Both the position numbers and the translations under genes were made by a program. From the NCBI GenBank assembly GCA_030141605.1, contig JAQGDQ010000317.1, forward strand, positions 62,001 through 126,000: a stretch of DNA of 64,000 nt, given 5' to 3'. Under the pieces are notes generated by a model that ran no database searches, was not told the origin of the DNA, and saw only the letters and a list, made by a program, of their open reading frames with translations. Shown piece by piece: positions 24,198 to 36,436 of this stretch. Position 1 is the first letter of the stretch. Each line of letters starts with the position of its first letter. This DNA comes from Tubiluchus corallicola (taxonomy: Eukaryota > Priapulida > Priapulimorpha > Priapulimorphida > Tubiluchidae).

Positions 24198-27100
24198 ATG
24201 CCTTCTTCAAAATTATCAGATTATGAAGTTATATCGTCAATTGGTAAAGGATCGCACGGTGTTTGTAGAAAAGTCAAGAAAAGAGACAGTGGAAAGGTGT
24301 GTAATAACTTGGTGCTTTAATTTGAACATCACAGCCTTGCGTAGTTTAGCAAAAAAGTCTTCTAGGCAAATCTCAAAATTCATAGACAGCCAAATCTGTT
24401 TCTCAGTTCAAACTGTTTCTTTTTGGGCAAAAAGCCTATATAGGTTTCACCCTGTCTATCTATGGTAAATTGTGTACTCAGTTTTATCTGACTATACAGA
24501 AAGACCTACAAGTGAGGATGTCACTGTGAGCATTCGTGTACAGATCTTACCACATTAGGCTGCATCCATCTTACCATTTCCCTGTTATGCCATACCCCAT
24601 TCTAAATAGTGTTCGCAACATGCTTTCTAACTAATTGAGGTGTAATCTGTGTAACCTTTTAGCTTTTGCACATACTTTGCCTTGTATCTTATAAAACATT
24701 AAAAGTTACTAAACCTGTCCTTGGTTGGTGGGCGGGTATATTACAGCTGCATATTGGTTTCAGATTCTGACCAAAATCCCATTGTAACAACAAACTGTTA
24801 GGTCATTCCTATTTCTTACCAAAATTCAGCGGTTTAAAACAGTTGCATGATTGTTGTGTTTTAGCCAGAGTCACCTGAAATGCAATGTTGTTACAATGTT
24901 CAGAAAATTTTATTCGTGACGAAAATCTAATAGTCAGAATCTGATGTTGTCAATGGGTAGCTAATTCTCAAAAATAATTTCTTGAAATCACTAATGAGAT
25001 CCTGCAGTTCTAAGTTCGCCTAGTTCTAAGTAATTTTTCTGTTGCCACATATCCATGTACTGCTCAGACTAAGTGTTTCTTTACATTAGTTGCTAAGCAT
25101 GTAGTAACCCCTCACCAGCCTTTTTTTCATAACACTACTCTACTCTTGGCTGTCTTATCTTAAATGTTAATTTCATACTAATCAGCCTGGCCTTCTTGAG
25201 CTTGTACGTGCCACAATTAGGATTGCGACCATTCCTAATTTGGCCCGGAATCTCCTGAAATTCAGCTATAGCTCCACAGTGCGGTTGGATTTTTGAAAAA
25301 GGTTGAAATCTCCTGATTTCAACCATCGCATTGAAACTTAAATCAAAAATACCAAAATACACCTTGCATGCTATTGAAACTTTGCAGCCATTGAATCTTT
25401 GCCCATTCGCTCACTTTGCTTGAGGCAATTTGAACGTGCGAGATTTATAGGTTTTAATAGCAGAAAATTCACGCAATAGGAAATTTAGCTTTTATTTATA
25501 TGAAGTGAAGTTCATAATCATTTGATCGCTAAAAATTGTCTCCAAAGACCTCAGAGAATGTGAGAAATGTTTTGGAATTGGGGAAGAGCTCCAAAAATTG
25601 ATGTATTGCTTATATTTTTGTCAGTTTTAACCTGAAGAATGTTAGAAATCACGAAATTTGCATTACGTCTGTAGTTCTATTTCTTTATTTTTGCTTCTGA
25701 AAAAGCCCTCAAGCCCTCAAATTGTCAACAAATGCAGGAAATGTGCAGGGCACATTACAGCAGTTCCCCAAGTCTCCTAGGTTACTGACTTCTGATTTCG
25801 GTTCGTGATGAAGTGACAACCGAAGCCACAATACTAAAAACATGTGCGTGCACAAAGCAAAGCCAAATGAGTCTGGCCAGCAAACTTCAGTGTGTGTGTT
25901 ACACTAACTGCCATTTTGTAGGAAAATTGGCTTGTTGATTTCAGATTTATGTTTGGAAAGAATTAAACTATGATATGATGTCAGAGACTGAGAAGCACAT
26001 GCTCGTGTCAGAGGTCAACTTATTGCGAGAGCTGCGGCATAACCATATAGTCAGGTGATAAAAAAAATTTCAGTATTATTGGAATGGTCACTATTGAAGA
26101 GCAATGTCCACACCGTGTTGGACTTGTGATAGAAAATGCAACTCTCTTGTTGTAATATTACTAGTACATAATTTCCAGGAAACGACATTATTAATGTTTG
26201 CATGAGAATAAAGACCATTACTGGAAAAGGTGAGTTTAATTGGCGCTAGGTTTATTCTCTTTATCCATGACAAATGTTTGCTTTTTCACTTAGGTATTAT
26301 GACAGGATAGTGGATAAAACAACAACAACTATCTACATAATTATGGAGTACTGTGCTGGAGGAGACTTGGAAAAATTAATAACAAGGCAAAGAGCAAAAA
26401 GGTGGAGATATTATTTCATAGTTTCTCTTATTAAACAGTATTAGTATCCTCCGTACGTAAAATATTTGCTACATCTAGAGAGAGAGAGAAGCAAAGAAAA
26501 CATATAAAAAGTTACATCCAATAGTCACCAGAAAAGAAGGAAATAATCATAAATTTTAAACCACGAATGTTCTTTACTTCCTGAAAGCACAAAATGTTAA
26601 GCTTTGGTAAGTTTGAATGGCTTTGATTGTAACAGCAAGCTATTTTACAGGGAGTTAATAGATGAAGAATTTGTGTGGAAAATTTTTCACCAGATTGCTC
26701 TGGCTTTGAAGGCATGTCACCGCTGTACGTCTGGCAAGGCAGTCCTGCATCGTGATATCAAACCAGCAAATGTGTTTCTGGATGCTGAAGAAAATGTGAA
26801 GCTAGGAGATTTTGGTTTAGCTAGAATACTGTCAAGTGATTCAAGTTTTGCTCAAACCTTCGTGGGAACTCCATATTACATGTCACCAGTATGTTATCAT
26901 TTACTATGTTCATGGCAGTTTGTAATAGCTATTACTTGTAAAATCGCAGAACATAATATTGAGTTACCAAAATACTGAGTTACTGCTGCTGCTGGAATTA
27001 CTACTCCAAGAAATTTGCAGCTTATTACTAGAGTTATGTTCAGTATATTTAACTTTTTACTACACGAACAAACAAAAAACTTTGCCACATAAACTTACCT

Positions 27101-30100
27101 GGAATGCAAAAATATGATGTAGTCATTGCATGAGAAAATCCGTACTTATTTTTACTGTGCTATGCAAATACAGTCATACTTCTTTATATACGTCTTTGGG
27201 ACTGCAAAAAAATGGCGTGAAGCGAATTTGGCATCATAACGAAGTGCATTAATATATTTCTATAAAAATATATATATATACAGTCATACTGTATATATGT
27301 CTATTCAAATATAGGTATTTTGTTTTGCTAAAGCGAGGTTGACATTATAGAGGGGGGGGGACATTATCACAAGGTTTCGCTGTGTCCCTGATTCCCTGTA
27401 CTACTACATTGCTTTCATATTGCCAAGTTAAAGACTCATTAAGAGGACTAGTCGCACACGAGTTCTTCGAGCTTCTTTTGCTATCTTAGCTGTCTCGTAT
27501 ATGTGCATTACTTAGATGCCACATGATTTTTTTTTATTGGTTGTCGTCGATGTGTGCACTATGCAGCCCTTCTTTATCAAATATTAAAATAACATTTGAT
27601 CGCCACGTGTTTTGGTATTTTGGTCAAGTTTCGCTTTTTGTTGTACTTTACTTTTGCACATGTTCTAGTACTTTTTTTGTCCTATTTTTCATGTACAAAT
27701 TAGTTATTGTTGTAATTTTTCTAAAGATATTTTCATCATAATAACATGGATAACAATAATGACTTTGCTTTCCTCAACCCCTATTCATTTATTGAAAATA
27801 TTATACGTAATTCTTACAATAGTATACCTCATAGAAGTTTTTGTCTCAAATTTCTTACCAACTGTATTTTGCACATTATATTGGTAAAAATTTCTACAAA
27901 AGTAAACAGATTAGTATATTTTTTAGCTAATGTTTAGTGATTATATCATACTATGCAATTTATTGTAGCATACTGTAATTAAGAATATTTTATTTAATTA
28001 GGAGCAAGTCAGCAACGTTTCTTACAACGATAAATCAGACGTATGGAGTTTAGGCTGTCTGCTGTATGAACTGTGTGCTCTGGCACCTCCCTTTCTGGCT
28101 CCAAATCAACAGGAATTGGCTAGGAAAATACGAAATGGTCTGTTTCACAGGATTCCGGCAGTTTATTCTGATGACTTAAATAATATTATTAGGTCCATGC
28201 TGACCGTTGATGTAAGTGGTCTGTTGTGCAAATGCTTGGGGACCATATCAATGCTTAATTACCTTTATTTCCTAACTTAATGAATATGCCAAGTTCTGTT
28301 AACAACTTGGTTTTTACAACTTTGTCAATGTGCAACCCCTTTACAGTTGCACCATTATAGTTTTCACTGTTACAATTTGCATATAGCAGTTTCCATGTAC
28401 CATATATAACTGTTGCACTTTACAAATTATATCATGGTAAATTGTATTTAATGCTTATTTTTTGCAGATCAGGGCTTACTATCTGTCAGAGTATAAAATC
28501 CTGCTGAATTAAAGACATATATAGTTTTTAGAAATTGTCTGAGTTAAAAACTCATCGTAAAGATCATACTGATCATGTCATCAAAAATTGATAACTACGT
28601 AAAAGAAATGGTTATAATTTTTGTTTTAAAAGTACTAAAATGTTTTTATCTCAAACAAGTGACACCATTGAGTGTCACAATACTAAAATGAAAATTTTGA
28701 AAATTTGTTAATTTCAAATTCATTAGATTCTGATATAGACTGTATTCTTAACATGGTAGGACAAAAAACGGCCGTCTATTATTAATATGATGAGTGATCC
28801 ACGTGTTTTGAGACATACTGAAGCTGGTGTTGTTGGTGACGGCCAAGAAAAATTTTCATCCAGTGACACAAAAATGCAAGTTGTGCAAAAAACCAATGAG
28901 ATTTTGCAAAAAAAAGAGGAAGAACTGTCCACAAAAGAAAGAAGACTGGAAAGGCGAGAGGAAAAGATCACTGAAAGAGAGAAAAAATTAGACATGAAGG
29001 AGAAAAGGTTAATGGAGCGGCAGTTAGAAATTGAGAGTAAGTATAAACAAATCTGTTAAGTTTCCTTAAAAATTTATTTAAATTAACTGTATGAAATGTA
29101 GAATTAAATGTAGAGAATAATGTACAGTCAAACCTCGTTATAACGCCAGGTCTGGGACGCTACTAAATATGGCGTTATGGCAGGGGTTGGCGGTAAGACG
29201 CGGTTCATTAAATATGGAAGCCATTCTGTTGTGTGGCCGCCTAGTTTTTAGCATTTCCCAGTTAATTTTAATATGTGATAAATAGTATAATGTTATTATA
29301 CCTACAAGAATACATGTGTTGTATACTGTATGTTTTTGCTACGTTAACAATGCAGTAGTAGTTCTACGGTGGCACATTGTAAACCTTTTACGTGATACAA
29401 CATGAGAAGCAATCCTGTGAAATACTGGTTACTGCTGATAAAAGAAATATGCAGCCACACCACTCACCCAACATACTGGACCATTCAGACTTTAAATAGC
29501 CGCTGTGTATAACTTGACCTTGAGCTTTTACAGCCATTAAATTCCCATCGGTTCAGTACTGAAACTTAGCTACAGAACTCTTGCACTCTTAAAATGCATG
29601 TTACTTGTTCCAAACCTCAACATTCACTTTCATACAGTCATATGCAACAAGACCTAAACCTTAATTGTTTTTCTCTTCAGAGGTCATTGTTTTTTAACAA
29701 ATGACTGTTTCTTACAATACAATGGCTGTTTTTCAACAGCATTGTTCATTGTACTTTGTCTTGGTTGGCATTATAAGGGGGGTAAATTTATTATGTACAA
29801 TAGACTTTTGGCATGGCAGATACATTGGGGGATGGCAGTAGGCGAGGCTGGCGGTATTTCATATACTATATTATGGAAATCGTGACAGGGCAAAAGTTGA
29901 CGTTATGACGAGGCTGGATTTATAACGGGGGCAGTATAACGAGGTTCCGCTGTATTAGCAAGTCAAAACGTATCTCTGCCCATCTTTGTTGTGTACCAGT
30001 AATAGAAGTAAATGTACTTTAAATGCAAGTGACTCGTGGTATGTAGTTGTTGATCTTTTTATACAGGAAAAGAAATGGAATTGAAACTAAGACTTAATGC

Positions 30101-31435
30101 GCCATTTCGGTATGTGCATTTTCTTATATTATTGAAAATTAATTTTACATTCACGGTATCACTAAAAAATTCCTAAAATATACCTTTCGTCACACAAGTG
30201 ATAATTACACAAACATTTCTAGATTTGGTAGTGTATAAAGCAGACCGCCAATGTGATTATGCTATTTCTTCTCTAAAACTCCTCAATGACTCTTATGAAT
30301 CTGAAATTCAAAATTTGGTTCCATTTTCTGCAAATATTTTTTAAAGTAGAGACTAAAATACTTGAAGGTATGTGGTGTTTTTTTTAAGCTACACTATTTT
30401 CATATTTTTGCCCAATTCTATTTCAAACACTTTACAATTAATCCAATGTACCCTTGAATTCATTTTGAAGTTCAGTGAACAAACCACACATTTTGTCTTG
30501 TCTTTACTATTTTACTTTAGCTCCGAGGTGCTGCGTGACAGAACCAACCAAAAGCGGCAAAGTAGAAAGTCGCAGACAGGTTAGCATTTCGTTTCACTCA
30601 GCTTGAAAGCTTCCTGTTTTATGGTGGCAGTCTTGGGAACTAACGTGTCAAAGTCTTCCCTATTATTAGATTTCTTTGCTGTTTGGTAGTTGATTTTTCT
30701 GCATGCATGACTTGTGAATTGATTAGTTAAGTGCAGATAGAACGTAAAACTTTTGGTTATGTGTAATGCTAACACCTAGTGCCTTGTTGCTGTGCTGGTA
30801 TATAGTAAGCTGTGCCAAAGTGTTGTTTGCCCTTTGTTGCCACTTTTTTTGCATTGAATTATCATATTCAACTTCTATCGTTATTATAATAAAATAAAAT
30901 AAATATAAAATACCTCTCATAAGTCCATTCGAAACAATATGTAGTATTAGTTATATTTATGCACTATAACCCACCTATCTCTCTCTAGCTTAGAAGACAT
31001 TAGTTGATTTTAATTATGTTTTCTGTTGCCTGCCAAAAAACTTTGGTGTGGCAATCTACTAATTAATTAACATAGCGTGGTTGGTATTTACTTGACCTTT
31101 GCATAATATATTACATAAATTGTGTAATTTAAATGAGCAATAAATTCAGGCAAAAATTTTAATCGAATGTTCAGGCTATAATTTGTGCTGATAATTGAAT
31201 CAACTGTTTAAATGCTACCTTTGTTGCAGAACCATCAGCAGAGTGCTGTGCATTCAGGGATTCTGGGGAAACAAATAATTATTCAGAAAATGTCTGTTAT
31301 CGCCTTCTTAAAACAGGTAACACGGTGCACGATCGATTACAACGGGCAAAATTAAAGGCAGATTTGTTACACCCGTATGCCTTAGAAGCAGAAACTAAAA
31401 GCAAGTATTTGCTAGGTTTAATCAAAAATAAATGA
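24198..31435 (+). CDS. NEK2: NEK2 kinase orthologue, nine exons, 449 aa
   Basis: Serine/threonine kinase of the NIMA family that promotes centrosome separation at mitotic entry. Exons, all phase-compatible: 24198-24296, 25945-26054, 26294-26401, 26651-26888, 28002-28211, 28760-29036, 30067-30109, 30521-30579, 31230-31435. Seen: start MPSSKLSDYEVISSIGKGSH (glycine-rich loop), VWKELNYD (ATP lysine), IMEYCAGGDLEKLI hinge, catalytic HRDIKPANVFL, DFG in KLGDFGLARIL, FVGTPYYMSP, then DVWSLGCLLYELCALAPPF. After the kinase a heptad coiled coil (KKEEELSTKERRLERREEKI), as in NEK2's dimerisation segment. The last exon ends with DRLQRAKLKADLL and KSKYLLGL, matching the NEK2 C-terminus. Length is close to the human protein (445 aa), so the gene looks complete and functional. 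The DFG+1 is Gly followed by Leu, normal for NEKs. Introns 4 and 6 carry pogo-like MITEs. Confidence 0.95.
27171..27382. mobile_element. Diverged pogo/Tc1-like MITE in NEK2 intron 4
   Basis: Starts TA-CAGTCATACTTCTTTATA and ends with AAGGTTTCGCTG, a worn form of the CAGTCAAACCTCG terminal repeat shared by the other MITEs here. Confidence 0.55.
29125..29952. mobile_element. Pogo/Tigger-like MITE in NEK2 intron 6
   Basis: Terminal inverted repeats CAGTCAAACCTCGTTATAAC at the left and TATAACGAGGTTCCGCTG at the right, flanked on both sides by TA as for Tc1/mariner/pogo elements. The 0.83-kb interior has no transposase frame. Confidence 0.8.
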
Positions 31436-31732
31436 AACAGCTAGTACATGTAGAAGTGAAATGCCACAAATTAGCAACTTTCTTGAGTTTATCGACACGA
31501 ATCGGTTGTGATAAGAATGTGATGTCAGTGCCAATTATTCCATTGATATCATTAGAGCCAGTTATGGGTGCAAGCCACCAAGTTTAACTTTGAAAATCTT
31601 AAAGCAACAAGGAAGTGATACAATACAAAAACTAAAAATCAAGGTCACTTGGAAGCAGTGTTGCTTTACCTGCAAAACTTGAAATATGCAATAGTGCCTT
31701 AAAAAGTAATAATTTGATTTTCAAGAAATTGG
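31436..31732. other. NEK2 3' UTR region
   Basis: Non-coding sequence directly after the NEK2 stop codon; no clean polyadenylation signal was assigned. An AATAAA overlaps the last codons (31427-31432). Confidence 0.4.
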
Positions 31733-32497
31733 TAGTCAAACCTCGTTATACCACCAAACTCGTTTACCGTCTGCAAAATGGCCAGGAACAAAACGGCTGT
31801 ATTCAACTGTATATAAAAATAACTCTTTATACTCTTCCTGTTATCCACCATTCACCAGGCAAATTAATATACATGTTCAATAGGGAAATAGCCTCAACTA
31901 ACGCCAGCTGCTTCTTGATATATGAAGCTGCTACACTCTCTGCTGAGTTGCTGTCACTGATCAGACGTTGTGTCGTGTAAAATAATGTGCATTATCGAGT
32001 TTTGATTGTTTGCAAGCTGTACTGTACATCGTACAATTTCAATAGTAAACGACTGATAGCTCTGATATTATTGTCAATGCACCACACAGTCATACTAGCA
32101 ACGGACAAGCGGCTCTTTTTTTGCCACTAGAGCAACCAAGCAAATCCCAGCAAGAAATTTGTAGTTATGACTCAAGTTTTTTTTAACCTATACATGTTTA
32201 GTGGAGCAGTAGGCTTACAGTTTTTTATATGGTTGAGTACAAGCCACATTTATTATGTAAACAAAATAAAACATTGATTTTGAGTGAATCATTAATTCAC
32301 AAATGATTAATTTAATAATTTTCACATAGTTCATTAACCTTTAGAGTGAAAATTGAGGACTCTAACCTATGTACACTTGCTGACTGTTGTGATTCGTCTA
32401 TGGCAAAATTTAACTCACCTCGTTATAGTGCCAAACTCACTATAACGCCAACTTTTTTCCCATCCCAAAGTGGGTGGTTCAAATAGGTCTGACTGTA
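31733..32497. mobile_element. Pogo/Tigger-like MITE downstream of NEK2
   Basis: Left end TAGTCAAACCTCGTTATACC; right end reads, in reverse, TACAGTCAGACCTATTTGAA. A second internal CTCGTTATAGTGCC block near 32419 suggests subterminal repeats. No coding frame of note. Confidence 0.75.
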
Positions 32498-33744
32498 CTT
32501 CAATTACGTCCCGTTGTTACAATATGCTGGTATTAGATTGGTAAAACACCATATTTTTTAGATTTCTCTTTCTAGATTAACCGGATTTCGAACTAACAAA
32601 TTTCGTTGTATTCGGCACATGTATTTTAATTTTAAGAACAAATGTAATATCTTTGCTATTCCACATAATCAAGCATTTAATTAAAAATTAATGTAGAGTG
32701 TTGTTTTCTTTAATCGTTACCCTCATTATGCTATTTATCACTTGTGATGCATGTAAATCTTTATATATAGGTACTTTTGCTGTGCTTGCATCTCATTAAG
32801 TGGAAAAGAGTGATATAGCCTAAAAATTTAAAGTTTTAACAAATTATTTGAAATTTAATATAAATTACGGATGTTGAACACATAAACTTCTATTTACGTT
32901 AACTTACATAATCAAACCAAATAAATGAACTTTAAAAAAGGTTACTTGTATTTTGTTTGTTTCCTATAGAATTCAAGAATTTCAGAATAGCATCACATAA
33001 AAATGACATTAGCCAGCCAAAGGATTAAGCAAGAAATTGTCCATGTCCAGGTTTATGACCGATTCAACAGGTAACACTAAAAGATGCCACATGGCTGCAG
33101 CAATACACATCATTTATCAACTTTTCAACTGTTCATCTTGAAACCTACAATTGTGAGATTGATTTGCAAAAGTGGTTTCAGTATGTAGGGATTTATGTAA
33201 TTATGCAGAATGCATCTGTTCCATATATTATTCATTTAAAAATCAAACAACATAATGAGACTCCACATGGTAACTTTAATCAACAAATTCAACAGTGTTT
33301 TGGTATCTTAAAACGAGGTGAATCTTCTATTTATCCCTATAGAGTGATTTAGTGGTTGTATTAACCTTCAAATGACAAAAAGTTTGGAACAAAACAATCA
33401 AGTATTTATGGCATTAATAACAGTATTAATTTCATTAACTTTACTGCTTGCTTCTGTTACCTGCACGTAAATCGATGAAGTGGTTTCTGGTATAGTCCTG
33501 AAAATGCTAAAAATTAGTTCAGACAAGTGCTAATACTATTATAATACAGCAACAGTGTAGCACATAAGCCCTTACATTGCTGGGTAGACTGGTCTGCAGG
33601 TACAGTTTCATGATTCTGCACATTATGCAAGTATGAATGGAATATCAGTTTTTCATTTTACACTACTAATGCGCATCAAATTCCCAATACATGTTCTACA
33701 CACAATTACAGCAAACAAGTATAAACCAGTGATGTTCAATAACA
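32498..33744. other. Intergenic, no gene seen
   Basis: AT-rich; short open frames such as 33164-33352 plus show no recognisable motif. Its right part may be the 3' UTR of the minus-strand small-protein gene. Confidence 0.45.
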
Positions 33745-33969
33745 TTAGCAAGTTCTGCGAGGGCCTCCATGAGCTCGGTCCCATTCATCCTGCCGCCTTG
33801 CCTTTGCATCCCTATCGCCTAGCAACCAGGTTTTGTTTTTCATGTGATCTAGCTTTGCACCTTCGCTTGCATCCAACTTACATCCAATGTAATAGCCTAT
33901 GAATGGAAGTGCACATAAAGCAAGTGCAGTGCCATTAAATCTGCCTCCGGCAGGTGGTATTCTCAGCAT
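33745..33969 (-). CDS. Small mitochondrial-type membrane protein, NDUFB1-like, 74 aa (second ORF of a probable dicistron)
   Basis: Open from ATG 33969 to the stop at 33745 in one exon whose acceptor lies at 33987 (TTTTTCAG). Seen: a short basic N-terminus (MLRIPPAGGRF), one hydrophobic segment (ALALCALPFIGYYIG, about residues 15-29), then KLDASEGAKLDHMKNKTWLL and a charged tail. The pattern hydrophobic-IGCKLD followed by a basic helix with NK(S/T) resembles NDUFB1 (the MNLL accessory subunit of respiratory complex I, a single-pass inner-membrane protein of about 58 aa). That assignment rests on remembered family sequence over about 25 residues and is tentative. The ATG has A at -3. The only upstream exons visible encode a different small protein that stops 16 nt before this ATG. 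If exon 34553-34670 were skipped, exon 35192-35270 would join this frame and give an N-terminally extended form. Confidence 0.6.
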   Translation of the reverse strand: MLRIPPAGGRFNGTALALCALPFIGYYIGCKLDASEGAKLDHMKNKTWLLGDRDAKARRQDEWDRAHGGPRRTC

Positions 33970-33985
33970 TCTGAATGGTGTAACG

Positions 33986-35270
33986 TCTGAAAAATCAAAT
34001 GATGAAAGGTGCATAAAAACTACACTGAAAAATATGAAATGTCTCAACTTCAATATGAAGTTATCTTAGTTATGACTGCTTCTTAAAGGATAAAAAAAGT
34101 TCTTTTAATATAAGTTACAGGATAAATGATTGAAAAAAATATTGTGTATAGTTCACTCGTCTTAAAAGAAATTTCTATTTTTCATATTTTACTATGAAAC
34201 TACACGAAGGTTCATCATTGTATTATGTCATGTGGCTGAAAAAGTTAAATGTAATGTATAACGCACCAGAAGTATGTTGCATGATTTTGTTGTAAACACA
34301 ATTCATCAAGCTTCCGATTATTAAAAACGTTTGACACAAAAAAAGATTTCTTTAGGGTGCCAGGAGTTTTAAGAAAACTTACGTCCTTACAATGTTGCCC
34401 ACATATCATATCTATGTAGTCCAGTACATTTTTTGCACAAAATAACATAAATTTATAATGATAAGTTTTTTAGAGCATTCATTCAATAAACTGCTATCTT
34501 CTTGTTCAACTCAACCAGTCAATTTTTTATAAAGTTACAATGTTCCACTTACTATTCTAAACTTTCTTTGTCTATCTCAACAGCGAGGGTTTGATCTTTT
34601 CTGAACTGCCTCGTGTGACTCCAGTCAGCATAAATAGCGAGACCCACAATCGTAGGTACAGTAATAACGCCTAAAATTTGATGTTGTGAAATAAATTACA
34701 TTTATATAACCTTTCATTTAACCAAGCAATTAGTTTCAATGTAAGCTTCTATATAAATGATATAATCTCATGAACAAAAACACGAATGTTCCAGGTCCAC
34801 TTCTCTCTTAAAAAATTAAAGATCACTCGATCGACACTGAAAAAAGCTTTTCAAATGTGCTGAAATTTGTTTATTAAAAGTGTTATAAAGATAAGAAATA
34901 TTGTGTGGAGAGTGCAACAAGAAATTGCATAGACTATTTTATTCTTTGGCATCATAATCGATGTACTCGTAAAATAAATGATAATCGAATTTTATCTTGC
35001 CATGGATTATTAAGCAACACACCCACGCATTTATCTATCAGCCCTCAGGAGCTATAAGTAGAATGGCGATTCAACAAAACCTTGACCATTAATATTACTA
35101 CTGACTATCGTGCAAAATAAGAGCACCAAAGAAATAAACACAATAAATGGCAACGATTAATATAGGTGAGTAAACCTTTTTTGAGGCTTACCTAAATGTT
35201 TCCAGAAAAATCGAAATGGCAGCAGAAGGTACCGTGTTAAATTCGATTCTGCCGCTGATGGTGCTGCCAT
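33986..35270 (-). CDS. Unrecognised 65-aa single-pass membrane protein (first ORF of a probable dicistron)
   Basis: Exons 35192-35270 (ATG at 35270; donor GTAAGC) and 34553-34670 (acceptor TTTTAG, donor GTAAGT); the stop is TA from the second exon plus A, the first base of the third exon at 33986. The protein starts MAAPSAAESNLTRYLLLPFR, has one hydrophobic segment (HLGVITVPTIVGLAIYADW) and ends in a charged tail (RQFRKDQTLAVEIDKESLE). A short basic/aromatic N-terminus before one membrane helix is typical of small inner mitochondrial membrane proteins, but I do not recognise the family. It faintly resembles the second ORF in layout, so the two might be related. A three-codon uORF (ATG CAG TAG, 35312-35304) precedes it. 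Confidence 0.55.
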
Positions 35271-35695
35271 GCAACAGCTCAAATGCAAGTACAGGAACTA
35301 GCCCTACTGCATGCCAAAATCACAGCCCACTGCAAAAAAATGGATTTCTGGGTTATTTCCGTTCTCTTATCTGCTGTTACCTGAAAATCCAGCAAACTAA
35401 CCAAGCACACCTTATATACATAAACTGATTAGTGATTAGAATTAAAAACGTCAAGTAAATTAAGGTTTTGAGGAATTATTTGTAGTCTGAATAGTGGCGT
35501 AGGGTTTGTGGAACAACGGCAACGTCAGGCACTTTAGATGCATCCTCGAAGAAAATCCTTAAGGCGGAATTTGTAAAATTTAGCTCTACTGCCTCCCAGG
35601 TGCGAAGAAACAAATTGTTTGTGAAGAAATAAATTCACTCTACAACGCACAGAGGCTTCTTCAAATGTCAATATTCACAGGAAAGAGTATAATTA
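35271..35695. other. Promoter side of the small-protein gene; no gene seen
   Basis: Contains the leader of the minus-strand gene (a possible acceptor TTTTTTTGCAG near 35332) and otherwise no coding signal. Confidence 0.35.
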
Positions 35696-36257
35696 CCGTA
35701 TTTTCCCATGTATAAGAGACCCTTGTGTATAAGAGACCCCTTCAATTTTTAGGTAAAAATTCTGGAAAAAAGTTTTTCGGTAATGAATAACTTTATTCAT
35801 CATAGAAATCATTAAATTCCTCATCACTCTCATCAAATGCTTGTATTGCTTACAACCGCTTCATAGTCGAACGCGACACGCCTTGCTTAGGCTGACTCAT
35901 CTCGCTGACCTCTGCCGACGTATCAATGACGTCGACGGGCATGCAGAGAGCTTATGCAGATGCATTGATTGGCTGCAGAACAATCGATTTCTCTCCAATA
36001 CCAAAGAGACATTTAAAAAAATAATAACTTACCCGGTACATTAATTTTATCATTAGAATTTAGCCATGGAGAAGATTTATTGAAAGGAAACTATAATTAT
36101 TCGAAATAAAACAGTTGTAGAGCACTTATTTCTTTAAAATCATTAGTGTCACAATTTATGCATCTTATTGAAAAGACTTACTCCCATGTATAAGAGACCC
36201 CCTATTTTTAAAGTGAAAATTCTGAGCAAAAAAGGGTCTCTTATACACGGGAAAATA
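35696..36257. mobile_element. DNA transposon relic with CCGTATTTTCCC-type TIRs
   Basis: Left end CCGTATTTTCCCATGTATAA then GAGACCC; right end is its inverse (GGGTCTCTTATACACGGGAA then AATACAG). The GTATAAGAGACCC motif occurs twice near the left end and again, in both orientations, near the right end, as subterminal repeats. The right tip abuts or overlaps the next MITE at 36258. The interior keeps a piece of coding sequence (next entry). Confidence 0.75.
35793..36000 (-). pseudogene. Remnant of a transposase C-terminus
   Basis: Minus-strand reading: SEMSQPKQGVSRSTMKRL, an in-frame TAA, then AIQAFDESDEEFNDFYDE and a stop at 35793. An acidic tail ending at a stop close to the TIR fits the last codons of a DNA transposase left in an internally deleted copy. 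The family is not identified. Confidence 0.4.
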
Positions 36258-36436
36258 CAGTCAAACCTCGCTATAATGTCCTCCTTTATAACACCAACCT
36301 CGCTTAACGCTAACATTTTTGGCAAAACATGTCTCATATTTATATAAACATGTGCATATATATATATTAATGCACTGCGTTATGATGCCAAACTTATTTG
36401 CAGCCCCAAAGTAGGTGGTACAAAGAGGTTTGACTG
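36258..36436. mobile_element. Short pogo/Tigger-like MITE
   Basis: CAGTCAAACCTCGCTATAAT at the left and AAAGAGGTTTGACTG at the right, TA on both flanks, 179 bp. Confidence 0.85.
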
